A DNA stretch of 64,000 nt from Pestalotiopsis fici W106-1 (GCF_000516985.1 NW_006917104.1:496001-560000); one strand, 5' to 3'. Shown: positions 36,901 through 49,459, numbered from the stretch's first letter. Numbers and translations are program-made. The notes: generated by a model not told the origin, from the letters alone.

Positions 36901-37892
36901 TCATCGTAGCCGCTACCAGTTTGCGTCTCGGCGCCTGCGTTGACCCCGGTACCGGCAACTTTGCTGCATGTTGTTGTGACCGTGTCGAGATCAACGTCCT
37001 GCGGAGGTTGTATTGCGCCATCAGCGTTAGCCTGCGCGATTGTTTCCCACCACGCGCCGGCCATTCTTCGGTAACCCTCATCGGTAGGGTGCGTGCCATC
37101 CGGCTGGGTAATGTCATCAATGGTGATCCAGCCGTCAAAGTCTGTCAGGTAAATGGGTTTGCCCTCGGCGGCTAGAGAAGCTTGTAGCTGACGATACATG
37201 GGGTTTACAATCGCCCGACATTCGTTGACTGACTCGACATTATTGATGAGAATGGTGGAGATAATGATTACAGTGTCCTCGGCAACATTGGCCCATAGAT
37301 CATTGACCATTGACTCAAGACGCGAAGCGGCATTATTAATGTCGACATTGCCAACGCAGTCATTCGTTCCCGCGTTGATGAGTACAACATTAGGCTTAAA
37401 TCCATAGCTCAGCGCAGCGGCCGTGTGAATCTGGTCAATGACGTATCCGGGGGTGGCTTCTACATCCTGTGGTGTGTCAGAACTTGTCGGTATCCCGCCA
37501 TTGAGCAAAGGAGTAACATACGTTGTCTTTCATGGATCCGCTAAACTTGCTACCAACCATGTCGACAGCATAGCCTTCCCATCGTAGCTGATCCCGCAAG
37601 GGCTTGCGGAAGCTGTTCGTGATTAGCAACCCATACGACACCATTGCGATGCAAGAATGAGAACTTACCCGTTCAAGTCGGACGACAAGAGTCCCCAGAC
37701 AATAGAAGCTCCGAGGGGTAGAATTCTTAGGTCAACCAAATCTCTTTTGATGACATGGGACTCATTGCGCGCGCCATCAGTCACCGAGATGTGATTGGAA
37801 GGAGTCGGTAGTTGAGGATTTGGAAGGCCGTAGACAGTGTTTGCCGTAAGCAAACTCGTGCACAACGAGGTTACAAGGCGAGAAATCCTCAT
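33914..37892 (-). CDS. Secreted SGNH/GDSL esterase with FG-GAP (VCBS) repeats and Cys-rich tail
   Basis: On the minus strand the exons are 37892-37669, 37612-37522, 37466-36376, 36311-35178, 35108-34242 and 34172-33914 (1221 residues, frame kept at every junction). A signal peptide is followed by a Kex2-like KR at about 50. The SGNH blocks are complete: LGASIVWG with the nucleophile Ser (about 63), NAGTND (about 136-141) and DGTHP with Asp and His (about 228-231). Between about 290 and 830 there are at least seven FG-GAP/VCBS-type motifs such as DIDGDGRADFIGL and DLNGDGRDDWMWV, which usually bind Ca2+ and fold as a beta-propeller. A Thr/Pro linker and two repeated CxxxxDPDxGI(N/S)TA-CxC units follow, then a Cys-rich tail. 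Family members deacetylate or de-esterify polysaccharides. The propeller probably mediates attachment. A start at 37967 is also possible. Confidence 0.85.
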
Positions 37893-40352
37893 TGTGAGGA
37901 TTGATGGGAATGGTATGGCGAAGGAACTGAGCTGTGATGCATCTTCACGATCCAAAGGTTCTGCCAAGCGGTCTTTTATATTATTATTCTTCCAGTCTCC
38001 TGCTTAAACCTATCGTGCTATTGATCCTCATGAGCCATGGGCCGTCTATGCGATGCCCGGTGCAACTATTGATTGTTGATGGTTCTAGTGTTCAAGGGTA
38101 AAGTTCTAGGTCATGGCAGCATCCTTCGATATTTCTGAACGCGGCCTGGTTTTCGGTTTTGGTGGAGAACAGCATAGGGTGCGGCCGCCGCTTAAACGTC
38201 CGAGATTAGACATCGGCTGATAAGTCCATGATCAAATTCTGCTGCTCTCCCGAATATTTCACTTCGGCAGGATTTGATATCGCCGCTATGATCCTGCACC
38301 GAACTCACCATAGAACATACGCTTAAAATCAAATAGAAAAGAGAATAGGCATTTTTGATGGGGCAAGGAACTGTCTACACGAGGCGATCCACTACAGTTT
38401 AACCTCCTAGGCCGTGGGGACAGCTGTATACCACTACCAATCATCAACCCTTGCAGCTTATTAAGTAATCCACAAACTCGCTTACCCTTGCGCGAATGCT
38501 AAATTTAGCTAGCAGTTTCCAGTCAAATTATGATTCCCTGGTAAATTAATCTGACATGAAATAAGCGCTATCGAATTTCTGGAATCGATCTATACCATGA
38601 TTCGCCAAGGTCCAGTAGAATATTAGAGATACTATCCTTGTAACTCCGAAATACAAGAGTCACAATTCACGCATCTTTACTTACCAGGCTTTGATAACTC
38701 CATAGACATACCATACTCCCGAGTTGATTTTGTTTCGTTGGCGGATAAAGCTGGCTCTGTTGCCCACGCTGTCACGCTTCCACGGCCGCTACGTCTTATA
38801 ATGTGTCTTATTATTTCTGTCAGATTAACGGCTATACCCAACGTAGAGAAATGCAATTCGTACTAAACAGTATAGATAATTGATGAGTCAGTATATTATG
38901 TTGCATGAGATATATCTGCACTAGATTACACCTATGTACGTAGCACACACTTTTGCAATGTGGCCTGGCGATATATTCGCACCATCACTGAGCCTGGCTT
39001 CCCAACACCCAACAAGCTTATTTTCCGGAGAGCTCAAGCTAGTATATGGTGGACGTGCGTAGAAACTCGTCGGGTCATCTTCCTTTGTCAGGTAATCGTA
39101 CCGATCCATGTATCTATTGACAGGCATATACATCTAGCCTACCTCTTCCTACTCATCGTCCGTTCCTCCGTCGCGAAGCCCGGGGTGGATCTTGTATTGC
39201 CTCGAATCCGAACTGGCCAATTGGAGCCCTTCTGGTCCAGACACTCGAGACAAATGTCGTCAATGAAAAAGCCCAGAACTTGTAGCGGGCCGTGCTATCG
39301 GCCAAGCACCGCTGCACGCTCCACTCCTCCACTGGCGGCGCATTCTCTCTTTCAGCTCGTTGAGACCCATTGCAGGAAATGGTCCCAAAAACGTCGTGCG
39401 ATGTCGCTCCACTAAATTAACATTAGTGTGTAATATGAGACTAATCGACGACATGGGCAAAGCGCAGACTTGCACCTACTATTTTAAGCTTATGTCAGCG
39501 TGGCATTTGCCGATTGGAGTCTTGAAAACATAACTATAATGACTTGTCATCTATCGCGTGTAAGTCGTGGTATTGGAGTAGGTCCTCGCGCCAATAGAAT
39601 TGAAGGTTCTCGACTAACTTGTGACCGATGAGCTGCATGACCTTGTTCCAACCAGCTTCATTTCCTTCCGTGCAGCGGTATATCTATGCCTGGGCTTAGT
39701 TCTTCCTGGTTTCCGATCAAGTGTTCTTGCACAAGCGCATTCTTACCGCAAAGCCTCATTTGCTGCCCCAAAATTGCGGACAGGTCATGTTTTACGTGAC
39801 ATCTCCCAGGCCTGCGTCGTCCCCCAGAGGGTCAAGGTTGAGTGGCGGAGGCTTTCGCATGTTGCACCCCCGTGGCGGATATGCTTCGGGTACCATAGCT
39901 GGAAACTGCACGATGGCTGCTGTACCTGCTTGTGGATGGGTCAGAGGCCAATCGGAGTGTCGACAATAGGTTCGTCGGCTGTGCGCGCCAAGTAGAGACT
40001 GTCAATTTTCACAGAATCGCAAGCTCAGGAAGCTCACGGCGAGCGCCGTTGGGCAAGAGTCTAGCTATACCTATTTTTCCAGTATATACAATTATGATCA
40101 GTCCCTAGAGTAAATAATGGGGTTGGTCTTCTCAGCGATGGTATTTTGTGCCTATTCAGTTGTGGAAAAATACTGCACTTGGGAAGATGATACATCCTCT
40201 GTACAAGATATTTCGATGGCTCGTCTCTTTTTGATGCTTCTCCTATATCATCTCCCTCTAATAGGTATCGCCACCATGCGTCTGCTATGTCAGACATAAA
40301 GAAGATGGTGACAACTGTGTGCCTAATTAGATAGTCCGTCAATTTACAAGTG
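37893..40352. other. 2.4-kb gene-poor region
   Basis: I find no supported gene. Short open frames at 38960-39415, 39260-39475 (minus) and 39621-39995 lack a recognisable domain, start context or partner exon. The segment around 39200-39475 on the minus strand has an amino-acid composition that could be a coding relic, but nothing identifies it. Confidence 0.4.
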
Positions 40353-42076
40353 TCACAGATGCCCAGCTATCCCGCTGCCCCTCGCCATGATATCTTTTAA
40401 CATATGCTGCGCCCAGGATATCTCTCGTGTCCAATCGCCAGGCCAGAGACCCCAGTAAGTCTTTACAATCGCGAGTGCCGGTATAACAGTTGTAGTCCCA
40501 AAGTCACGCAGATCTTCCTGCAGAAAATAGTCAATGGACTGGCAGATGTTGTATGCAGTAGTCTTGCCCCAATTTCGTCTGTGGGCCAGCGGTGGCAACA
40601 TTTTCAAGTTGAAGTGGCGCACACATGCAGCTGGACCACCCGGCTCATTTTCTGAAGTACTGTCACAAGTACACGCATAGGTGTCCATGACTGAAGCCAG
40701 AGCATCCATGAGGCGCTCAAGACCATTGTACATGAAGCACAGGTGAGCGTGGACTATGAGCAGGCCCAGCCAGTAGTAAACGACGTTCTGGGCCACAAAA
40801 AAGGCGGGAAACTGGAAAACAATTGAGGAGAGCCGGTAGCCGCCTGAGGCATTCTCGGTGAACTTGAGTTCTGGGTAATACAGAGGTCCGTTGACTGAGG
40901 GCTCGAATCTGGCAAGCCACGTGGTGAGGAGGGACTCCATGCGCTGTCCCTTATGAATGGTCTCGAGAAACTTCTTGAGCCGTTCTTGTGGACAGGCAAT
41001 TTTTGCTATAGCATCGCTCTGGACAAACAGAACTGGTAACTCAAGGACAATATCAAGCAGTAGATCAAAGTGGCTTTTCTCTGAACCCCAAGGATTTTGA
41101 ATCCAAGATGGCTCGATTAGAAAAGACGCAGAGCGTCGCACAAGACCTTGGAACACCTTGAAACATACTGTCAGTCGGTATTCAACACAATGATACTGGA
41201 TCGTCTCGGACGGACTCACAGTATGTAGACGCAGAACTAGAAACAAGCTATGGGCGAGACCCGATCTGCAAGATTTAGGTCCCCTCAGGCGTAGGAGCTC
41301 CATAAAGCCATTGTAATGTGACATGTAACCGTCAACCGTGTTGCCTGGGCACTCTGAAAGCTCGTAGAGTAAAAGTGCCGAGATAGCAGCCAGGGTTTGC
41401 TCATTATCGCGCCAACTTGGATCACAAAGTGCTCGTTGAAGGTCCCGCAAGCCTTGTCCATAAAGAGGTAAGCTATGCTTCAGGAGTACATTATCATTGT
41501 TGCGGCGCCCTATGTGGGCCGTGCAGACTGCCAAAACAGCGTGGGTGAGACCGGGCGTTAGGGTAGGAAGCTCCAGAACCTGCAGTATCCAATCGCGCTT
41601 CTCCAAGGCGGGCACAGGTTGGTCCTTGGCCGGGAAGCGATGATCCAAAAAGAGCTCAAACAGCTTATCCCGATAGGCATGACTAGGAGACACTTCTTTT
41701 GGTATGGAGGTATCATGCTGTAGAAGGCGAGGGAAGAGCGCTTGGGCACGGTCTTTCTGACCTGGGTCGGCTCTCCAACGGGAAACAAGAACGAGGCCCG
41801 AGTCAAACTCGGTGACGCTTTTATCATCTGGCGCAAGGACAACATCCTTGGAAAGGACAAATGTGTGAGGTCGGTAGTACCCAGAACATACACGCCCCGA
41901 CTTGGCACAATTCTGACATCCTGGCTGCCCTAGATCGCACTTTGGGAAGTTTCACATGTTAGCAGATGCATAATTAGACAGGTCCGCCTAACGGTGGATG
42001 TCCAGTGATCACATACCCTCATTCGCCTATTTCTGCAGTTATGGCATGCCTTGGACCGACCCGGCACCCCAACCAT
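40353..42076 (-). CDS. Zn2Cys6 fungal transcription factor
   Basis: On the minus strand the exons are 42076-42017 and 41939-40353 (548 residues). The start MVGVPGRSKACHNC is the common opening of these regulators. Splicing the 41940-42016 intron completes the binuclear zinc cluster, C-x2-C-x6-C-x6-C-x2-C-x6-C (CHNCRNRRMRC then DLGQPGCQNCAKSGRVC). An intron at exactly this point is common in the family. The rest is the helical middle-homology/DUF3468-like region, for example LTHAVLAVCTAHIGRR and ISALLLYELSE. It should act in the nucleus as a sequence-specific regulator. Targets are unknown, though it is divergent from a membrane protein gene 0.9 kb away. A GTGAGT...CTGACAG stretch at about 41163-41220 looks like an intron but would break the frame. 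Confidence 0.83.
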
Positions 42077-42967
42077 CCTAACGGCTCTGCAACTAGAGCT
42101 TGGACCCTTTAACTGGGTCACACCAAGATGAGGATAATTTCTGCAGTCTGTGCTATGTCGGGGATGGTCCGTGTTTGTGGATTGAAATCAGGACTTTTTC
42201 TTGCTGCTGCAGCGTGGGCAGCTTAGGGGTCAGTGTTTGAGAGGTGGGCGGTTTGTTGACGGTGGAGGAGGGATGTTAGTAACCTTCAAGGTTATATCAC
42301 GTGGAATGTAAGCGGACCAATGGGATATTTATCAGGGTCCAACGACTTGCGTTATGGTTGCGACACTGCACCTGATATGCACACGCCTAGGGAGGCGATG
42401 CTGACGATGCAGGTATGCACCCCGTACGGGCTGAGCCCATATCGCGACGAGTGATTGGCCACAGACGAGGCTTCGTCCTGGGCCACGAGTTGCCGCGACA
42501 TTTTAGAGTAATACAGGCGTCCCCGCATCCCTCGGGGAGGCTATCAAGTGTTTGTTGGTACCTGGTAAGACGCATCCCGAGCTGACAGCATCGTCTCTGT
42601 GGATCTGATCGCGGCACAGCTGAAGCTAAGCCCTATTAGGTCCCAATCCGCGGGTGGCATTGACATCCCTGCTCAGATCAGAAAGATCAATTGCACGAGG
42701 CTTCCTTGGATTATCTCATTGGGAAGCAAGACGAGTGAGAGGCAAAGATGGAATAAGGTAATGTTCTTATATATCGGCTATTCGCTTTTGTTTTTCTTAA
42801 TTCCTTTTTCCTCCCCTTTCTATATCCTCGCTTGTTTTTTTTATCTTCCGTACCTATATTTGGACCCTCCATCATCGTATAATCTCACCGTCTCTCTACC
42901 CAAGTCTCTCGACGCAACTCTTCGTTGCCTATATAGGCATCTTAGCATCTCATTTATCCACAACATC
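42077..42967. promoter_or_regulatory. Shared divergent promoter region (Zn2Cys6 factor / DUF7702-like gene)
   Basis: The 0.9-kb space lies between head-to-head genes. A long pyrimidine-rich tract (about 42785-42850), typical of strong fungal promoters near the transcription start, precedes the plus-strand gene. Confidence 0.5.
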
Positions 42968-43902
42968 ATGGTTTCTTCTCACACGGCCGTCGCTATTGCT
43001 CAAACTGTCTTCTATGCACCAGTTTTGCCCATTACCGTCTATCTCTTGATTCGCAATTGGAAAGCTGGCCCACGTCTGGCATGGTATCCCCTTGTATTAT
43101 TCTGTTTAAGTGTGTTTCCTCATTTCTCACTGCACGGCGTTATCTGTCTAATGCAAGATTCCTAGTGCGACTAGCCGGCGGCATCACTGTTATAATCTGG
43201 TCGACTGATGTAAACAATCTCGGCCTTATCATTGCCTCTATCGTCCTGCTCAATCTGGGACTTATCCCTCTCATTGTCACCATCAATGCCTTGACCCGTT
43301 TCGTGTACGTTTCCTTCCAACTTCAGCTCAGGCTGGGTCTGACAAATTCCTCGCAGAATCGCCTCGAGCTTCCCCGACGACGTCTGGGGACTACGAATCG
43401 GCCGAATCCTTCGCTTTGCTATTCTCGTTGCCATTGGACTGTTAATAGCCGCGGGCAGTCTCATTGGCAATGCGAGATTGGTCGATACTCAAAGAACGCT
43501 CACCAAGGTCGGATATGTTGAGTTTGTCGTGATACTTTGTGTCCTTGTTGTCATGCTTTTGCGTCTCCAAATCCGGCAAAAAGACATAAAAATCCAAGAC
43601 TTTATCGTGAGATACCAGTCCAGATTTCATCATAAAGCTGTGCTAACAATCTTTAGTATGTCAAGCTCACCTTGATTACCACACCGTTTATTATGCTTAG
43701 AGCCATCTTTGGCTTGCTATATGCGTTTACCTCCCACGACGTCTTCTCGATGTGGAATCCTCTTTTCGGCTCCGCTTTGGCATTTGGACTCATAGCCTTG
43801 CTCCCTGAGTACATCGCACTTGTCACTTACATTTATCTGGGCTTTTATCGCATCCGCACCGCCCGGCAATACGCCGCTTCACACAAAGAATCTGCCACGT
43901 AA
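42968..43902 (+). CDS. Seven-helix fungal integral membrane protein (DUF7702/RTA1-like)
   Basis: Exons 42968-43109, 43166-43304, 43357-43606 and 43657-43902 (258 residues). Splicing gives LFCLMRLAGGITVII, TRFVIASSFPDDVWGLR and KIQDFIYVKLTLITTPFIML, a smooth series of about seven hydrophobic helices separated by short loops. All three introns are 50-56 nt with good acceptors. The pattern (N-terminal MVSSHTAVAIAQTVFYAPVL, R-x-AGG in helix 2-3, F-x-x-P-E-Y-I near the C-terminus) is that of fungal DUF7702-type proteins, a relative of RTA1-like and other seven-helix proteins. The molecular function of these is not established. The gene shares a divergent promoter region with the Zn2Cys6 factor. 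Confidence 0.78.
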
Positions 43903-44519
43903 GGCTTCTTAAAAGAGTTTATAGTTGACAAAACCTCATCAGGTTCATTGGAAAGGCTTCAAAAAAAANAAAAAAAAAAAAGAATGCTTTATTCAAATTT
44001 GTCTTCATTATCTGTGTATCCAGAAGAAAAGTCTTGGAATGCAGCCACAAGATGCTGCAGAAGGGAGATATCCTCATATTCATGTCTGAGTCCTCTCACC
44101 TGAGTTGTTAATACACAAGACGTCTTAATATGCACGAACGAAAAAAGAATATTACTTGTTTTAGATTTAATAATTTATTCTTGACATCATGTTTTTCATT
44201 GTTCAATGTCTCGTAATACCCAGGAACAGGAACTAGGACAGGGCCACAATACTTCGCTACCCTGCACAGCGCAATGGCATTACCTTCCGTGGTATGCATG
44301 CGTGGCTCTGTGGTCCCCGACCCGACTGTTAGGCGCGCCTGTTCCCCTAGTAATAATGAATTACAGCACTCTAGCTTCCATAGTACATCTATATTACAAC
44401 ACAATGGCAGCAGACCTGCCAGCCAAGTCATCCATGTATGACGAACTCCACTGCACATATCCCTTTGATGCAAAGGCCGATGAGTCATAACATCTACCTA
44501 TTCTTCGCAATCGCCCGTT
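43903..44519. other. Intergenic region with a poly-A run and one undetermined base
   Basis: A run of about 20 A with an N at 43969 probably marks an assembly uncertainty. An open frame at 44206-44490 has no recognisable domain. Confidence 0.5.
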
Positions 44520-45044
44520 CTGAGTGATCATTGGAACAAGTTCGCCAGGATACTGACCTGCAATACCGTAGTGAAATTCTTGCTTGAATGTGATCGCCTC
44601 CAGGAGAATACCCTAGACTCTTGGTTTTCAAATGACGCACACTACGATCCGCTCGTTTACTAGGCTTGCCAAAGGGAATTGCCCAACATGGAAGTTGTCC
44701 GCGTGCTGGTTGAGCACGGCCACTCCAATGTCAATGCACAGAGCCGTGCGGGGGAGAACGAGTTTGATCGTGACGTGGCGCCGCACCTCTACCTCAGCGA
44801 AGACGAGATTTCCCGAGTCGCTGGACGAAACACGGCGTTGCACGAAGTGGCAAAAGGATGTCACTGGTGGCAGGTCGGCCAAGCACTTCCGTATCTCTTA
44901 TCCATGGGTGCGGATAAACAGAAAGGCAACGAAGAGGGTGCATCACCTTTAGATCTTTCCTTGGCTTGGAGAAAGAGATATATTGACTTTTCCGTGCCTG
45001 AAACATTTGCGCACGAGGCAAGAGCTTTATTACGAGAAGATTAA
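44520..45044 (+). pseudogene. Ankyrin-repeat gene fragment with in-frame stop
   Basis: One reading frame is open from about 44520 to 45044 except for TAG at 44661-44663. Its translation has ankyrin-repeat features on both sides of the stop: VVKFLLECDRLQE before, and ACQRELPNMEVVRVLVEHGH after, followed by LPYLLSMGADKQKGNEEGAS and a natural stop. The stop sits just before the helix that begins ACQ, a position normally filled by a residue within a repeat. No start codon with good context or upstream domain is seen, so this is a 3' piece of a larger decayed gene. The single nonsense change would fit a point mutation such as C-to-T. Confidence 0.6.
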
Positions 45045-45144
45045 AGCGAATGTTTGAGCATTAATAAAGGTAGTAGACCGGATTATTGGAGCAGACTTCC
45101 TACAAAATATCCACTTATCTATTTCAATGACAGCCTTGCTGGAA

Positions 45145-46332
45145 TCAACTGACAAGTTCATGGTCATCGAACCGAAGACGTTCAAGGGATAGAGAACCTC
45201 TCCCCCGCCTGTACCTAGAATCGCGTGCTTCAATCTGCAAATGTCCAGACAATTTACCTTTGTAGCTCTTGTGCGGGTTCCCGTATCGCAGCTGACGATA
45301 AACGGGCACAAGCATTGGAAGACATGCGCCAATAATAGCCACGTAAATCTCCACGAGCGTTGCGAATGCAAATACCACGAATTGTTCTGTCCTCGTGTTG
45401 ATTAGTATGTATCATCGGCCTCATATAGACATTGTTCCTCACTTGTAAAATTACTACTGCTCTTTTGGTAAAAGCCACCAAGAGTGACGGCGCGGATTAT
45501 GCTTGCTACGCAAGTTCTGTAAAGTTTGTGTTAGTTAAAAATAAAGGAGAGGTTGTTTTATAACACAGTGCGTGGGTGGGGTGGCTCACATCCCACCTAG
45601 AAGGAAAACGCAACAAATTTTGAGTTTTTGTCTTCTTGAAGTATGTAGCTTCATGACCTCATAAACCGGGAGAGCGAGTGTGAGAAAGTCAATGATGCAA
45701 TTGATGATAGAGTTGCCCAAATAGAAGAGGAGCCAGTTGATGCATTTGGTCGTTGGTAGCGTCTGGAGCTCAGTATGCCAGACGGCGTTGAGAGGCCTGC
45801 ATTGTACAAAGCTGATGATGGTAGATTCAATGCACCATATGATAGATATTGAAGCAAGGATCTTGCAGCCTAGGCTAACGGCCCATGTCGGGAAAACGTG
45901 CCAGTAGAAAGCCAAGACTGACAGTTTAATCGCCGGAGAGCTGTATGCATAGGCGACCTCTGCTACATATATGGACTTGTTTTTCTGTCATGTTAGCATT
46001 ACTAAAAGGGCTTCACGTGGTGGCGGACTGACAAGACGCAAAGTCACCACAGACTCTGGTCTCTCCAACACTGTAACTCTCGCATCGCGACCCAAACCCC
46101 CTTTAAGGACAGCAACGCAGCCAGCTGCCAGAAAAATGTGGTGAAAGCAGAGTCCAGCCACGCACAACCAGTCATCCAGACTAAGTGACTTTCGGGTCAA
46201 TCTTCTTGACCAAAGTCGCAACAAAACGACGGCAGTTACGATGAGGGATAGAATAATGCCGGCAGTAACAAGAGCAGGACGGCTATCAGAGTAGTCTAGC
46301 GGTGGCTGCATCATTTCTGGATCTGCCGACAT
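45145..46332 (-). CDS. Rhodopsin-like fungal membrane protein (PTH11/SAT4 type)
   Basis: On the minus strand the exons are 46332-46033, 45984-45590, 45516-45443 and 45386-45145 (336 residues). About seven hydrophobic helices are seen: ALVTAGIILSLIVTAVVLL, a second helix WLCVAGLCFHHIFLAAGCV, IKLSVLAFYWHVFP, KILASISIIWCIESTI, LLFYLGNSIINCIIDFLTLA, TCVASIIRAV, and FATLVEIYVAIIGACLPML. R-LWSRR after helix 1, DD-W at the start of helix 2, C-P-L-N-A-V-W after helix 4 and the E-x-x-x-A-I-I-x-A-C-L-P motif are hallmarks of the fungal 'rhodopsin domain' (SAT4/PTH11-like) family. Such proteins act as surface receptors or unknown membrane proteins. No CFEM domain is present. The first intron uses a GTCAGT donor. 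The cytosolic tail is basic. Confidence 0.82.
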
Positions 46333-47678
46333 ATTTAGACGACGTGCTCACTGTTGCTTGGGATGTGAGATCCAGTTGTTGCAAAGATAATTTCAGGAGG
46401 AGAATTACTTACTTGCTGTTTTGCACTTCAGATAAAAATTGAGTGTTCGAGCTTAAGAGATCAATGGATACACAACTATGGTGTAACCAGTTGCTGACAT
46501 GGTGGGATGAGACGATGCCCAACTGCTGGAAGTTGGGGGCTTCCTGAATAAGCACAGATCTACGCCAAAGAGAGACAATGGCACATGTTGTGCACATACT
46601 ATAGGCGATATGATTCGCTATTGGTAACAAGGTTCATCTAGGTGTGTATTACGCCTCTCGATTTTCTTTTTTTTTTCTTTCTTTTTTTGAAAAGGACTTC
46701 TGGACGTTGTAGGCGGTTGGAGTAATGAGTGGCGGTTTCATCTTTCTGAACGGATAAGAAAGGCTCTTGGTCGGCCCAAGTTTGGGGTCCGGATACGGTA
46801 CGCATTTAAATTTAGCAACAAGCCACTCACAGTACGTACATGCAATTCCAACATTTTAATTCGATCAGAAGCTACGCAGCGATCAGCGATGCTGCATGTA
46901 CTCGAGAGCAGATGGAGTTTCCCCTCGCATCAACAATGGCATCAAATGCTAAAGTCGTTTGGCATGCGAGCCGGAAGAAGTTGGCCTGCAAGGCTCACCC
47001 GAATTGATTGGCAATTGTATATCTGTGAGCTTGACTATCTGAAACGGCTCATGATTAATTTTCTTGCATTCGCTCAAGTTAGCGCAGTAGGCACAACAGC
47101 AAGTATGCTAGACAATGATGCCATTTCGTTTGGGAAATATCACGCAAACAAAACAGTGTACTGCCCATTTTGAGCCAATGGCGTTGGCCCGGAGACTTTT
47201 TGAAAACGTTAGTCCGCTCATCTGTCCATCATATACTCTGTACTCAAAGAGCCAATCTTGAGACGGGACGGGCAAATAAAGGTGTTCGACTTAGACTAGT
47301 CCTAGAAGGGTTAGCTTCGGAGACTTTACAATGACACTGACTGCTATTAGGCCAAACCATACAACTCAATTATATTCCGAGATCGATCTCGTCAAGGAAT
47401 AGTCGATGTTGTATTAGAATCCAATCTCGCCTTTTTATTAAACAAAGCAGAAACCTTGGATCATTAAGTCTCCGTAACGGGATGATACAGCAACCGCTAG
47501 ATAGCTACCTACCTAGTATATCAACTCCTCTGCAAGCGGGAAAATAACAAACATTTATTTTAGCAGCCATTCTTCTACCTCAAGCATCAGAAAACTTAAA
47601 TCCGAAAGGAAAGTCGATGAGTTACTCATAACTAGACTGTCGAAGGCTCTTTCTTCTTATCGCAGATTCCAAAATTAT
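46333..47678. other. Intergenic region between rhodopsin-like and P450 genes
   Basis: No gene is supported. There is a T/C-rich run around 46658-46688 and otherwise mixed sequence. The two flanking genes are divergent, so both promoters should be here. Confidence 0.4.
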
Positions 47679-49459
47679 ATGCCTACCATGACTGGAGTGT
47701 TTTTCGACTGGGGCGTAATTCCCATCTTTGCGGTAGCCGTTGTTAGTGGCCGTTCTATTCTGTTCTTTGCAATCAGGCATCTCACTATTGATCTGGCCTA
47801 CTGACTACTTTGGTTTAGTTGACCTTGGTTCTCGTTATCCGCAGTTTTTACCATCTCGTCCTCCATCCTCTCGCCAAGATACCGGGTCCAAAAGTTTATG
47901 CACTCAGCGACATCCCATTTCTGTTTCATCTTCTCCGCGGAGAATGGCCCTTTGTCCTAAAGAATCTTCATGATCAGTACGGGCCGGTCGTACGGTACTC
48001 ACCGCGCGATGTTTCCATCATCACAGTAGATGGCTGGAAGAAGATTTATGGGCACAAGAATGATTCGGCCAAGAATTTCGAGAAGGATCACCTCTTATAT
48101 GATAAACCTAGCTCAGGACACCACACCATTATGACTGTCAAGAATGAAGACCACAAGCGGATGCGTCGTCTCCTCTTACATGCCTTTTCGGAAACAGCAT
48201 TGCGCAATCAAGAGACTGTTATAAAATCCTACATCGACCTCTTCATATCGCGAATGACGGAAAAGGCCAAGGCCAAGGACACAATCGATCTTGTCCAATG
48301 GTTTAACTTTACAACTTTTGACCTTATTGGGGACTTGACTTTTGGCGAACCTTTTGGTTGCCTCGAAAAAGAGACATACCATCCTTGGGTCTCCATGATC
48401 TTCTCAAGTGTTCGTTTCACAGTTTTCTTACAACTCATGCTTCGTTACCCGAGCCTGCAGATTCTGGCCACCCTTCTTGTCCCTGAAAGGGTCAAGAAGG
48501 CTCATGAAGAACACTGGTAATTGAGTGAACAGACGGCACTTCGCCGTCTAGACACCATGGGGACCGAGCGAGAAGACTTCATGTCTTATATTCTCCGACA
48601 AAACGGTGAAGAAGGCATGACGCGAGGAGAAATAGTCGAGAACTCAAACGTCCTCATCATTGCTGGCAGCGAAACTACGGCCACACAACTAAGCGGGACC
48701 ACCTTTCAGCTTTTGACCAACTCGGAGGTATATAATAAGCTGGTCCGGGAGATCCGTACTGCATTTACCTCTGAGGAAGAAATCACGCTGGTTCGCATGA
48801 ATGAACTCAAATACCTGCGGGCGGTCTTTGAGGAGGGATTCCGCATGTGTATGTCATGGTACCAGACTGATCAAACACGAAACTTCAACGCTAACAACTT
48901 GATACATAGACCCTCCGGTACCTGTGGGCCTGCCCCGGACAGTCTGTCAAGGTGGTGAATGGATCCAAGGGTACTACATTCCGCAAGATGTAAAGTTGAC
49001 CGCCATACTCATACACTTTTATGATGAGTTTCACACATACTGACATGGAGACGGGTAGACTGGTGTTTCAGTACCTCAATGGTCGGCCTACCAAAGCGAA
49101 AGCAACTGGCTCGAGCCCGAAAAGTTTGTTCCTGAACGCTGGTTAGGCGATGTGCGCTTTGAGCACGACAACAGGGATGTGCTTCAACCATTTTCTTATG
49201 GCCCGCGCAACTGCATTGGAAAAAGGTGAGTAGTGTGCATCACCACGCAGTTTGCAAATTTGTCAGCAATTGAGCATAACTGACCCACGGACTTGTTAGC
49301 CTTGCGTACGCTGAGATGAGACTCATTCTAACACGCCTACTGTGGAAGTTCGACCTGGAGATGATGGACGAGTCCAAGTCCTGGGCAAAACAGAAAATCT
49401 TCACTCTGTGGGACAAGAAGGAACTGCGAGTGAAGCTGCAAGAGGTGGAACGGGTTTGA
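47679..49459 (+). pseudogene. Cytochrome P450 gene with an in-frame stop codon
   Basis: Exon model 47679-47732, 47819-48848, 48910-48989, 49059-49225, 49300-49459 (496 codons with one internal TAA at 48518-48520). P450 landmarks are present in order: IPGPKVYALSDIPF after the N-terminal anchor, I-helix LIIAGSETTATQLSG, the K-helix region (in which the usual E-x-x-R reads EEGFR), YPPVPVGLPR after splicing, PERW, and the heme loop PFSYGPRNCIGKR with its Cys. The family resembles fungal CYPs of the isotrichodermin C-15 hydroxylase group (CYP65-like, by recall). The TAA lies between HW and LSEQTALRRLD with perfect frame continuity, so a single base change (for example CAA to TAA) explains it. The first exon boundary is uncertain. 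If not a sequencing error, the product is a truncated, heme-less protein. Confidence 0.75.

Noticed and set aside
39621..39995. 124-residue open frame in the gene-poor region
   Set aside because: It overlaps another frame of similar length, has no domain and a composition unlike neighbouring genes.
41163..41220. Intron-like GTGAGT...CTGACAG in the Zn2Cys6 gene
   Set aside because: Its length of 52 nt would shift the frame and bring a stop soon after. The unspliced frame continues to the C-terminus.
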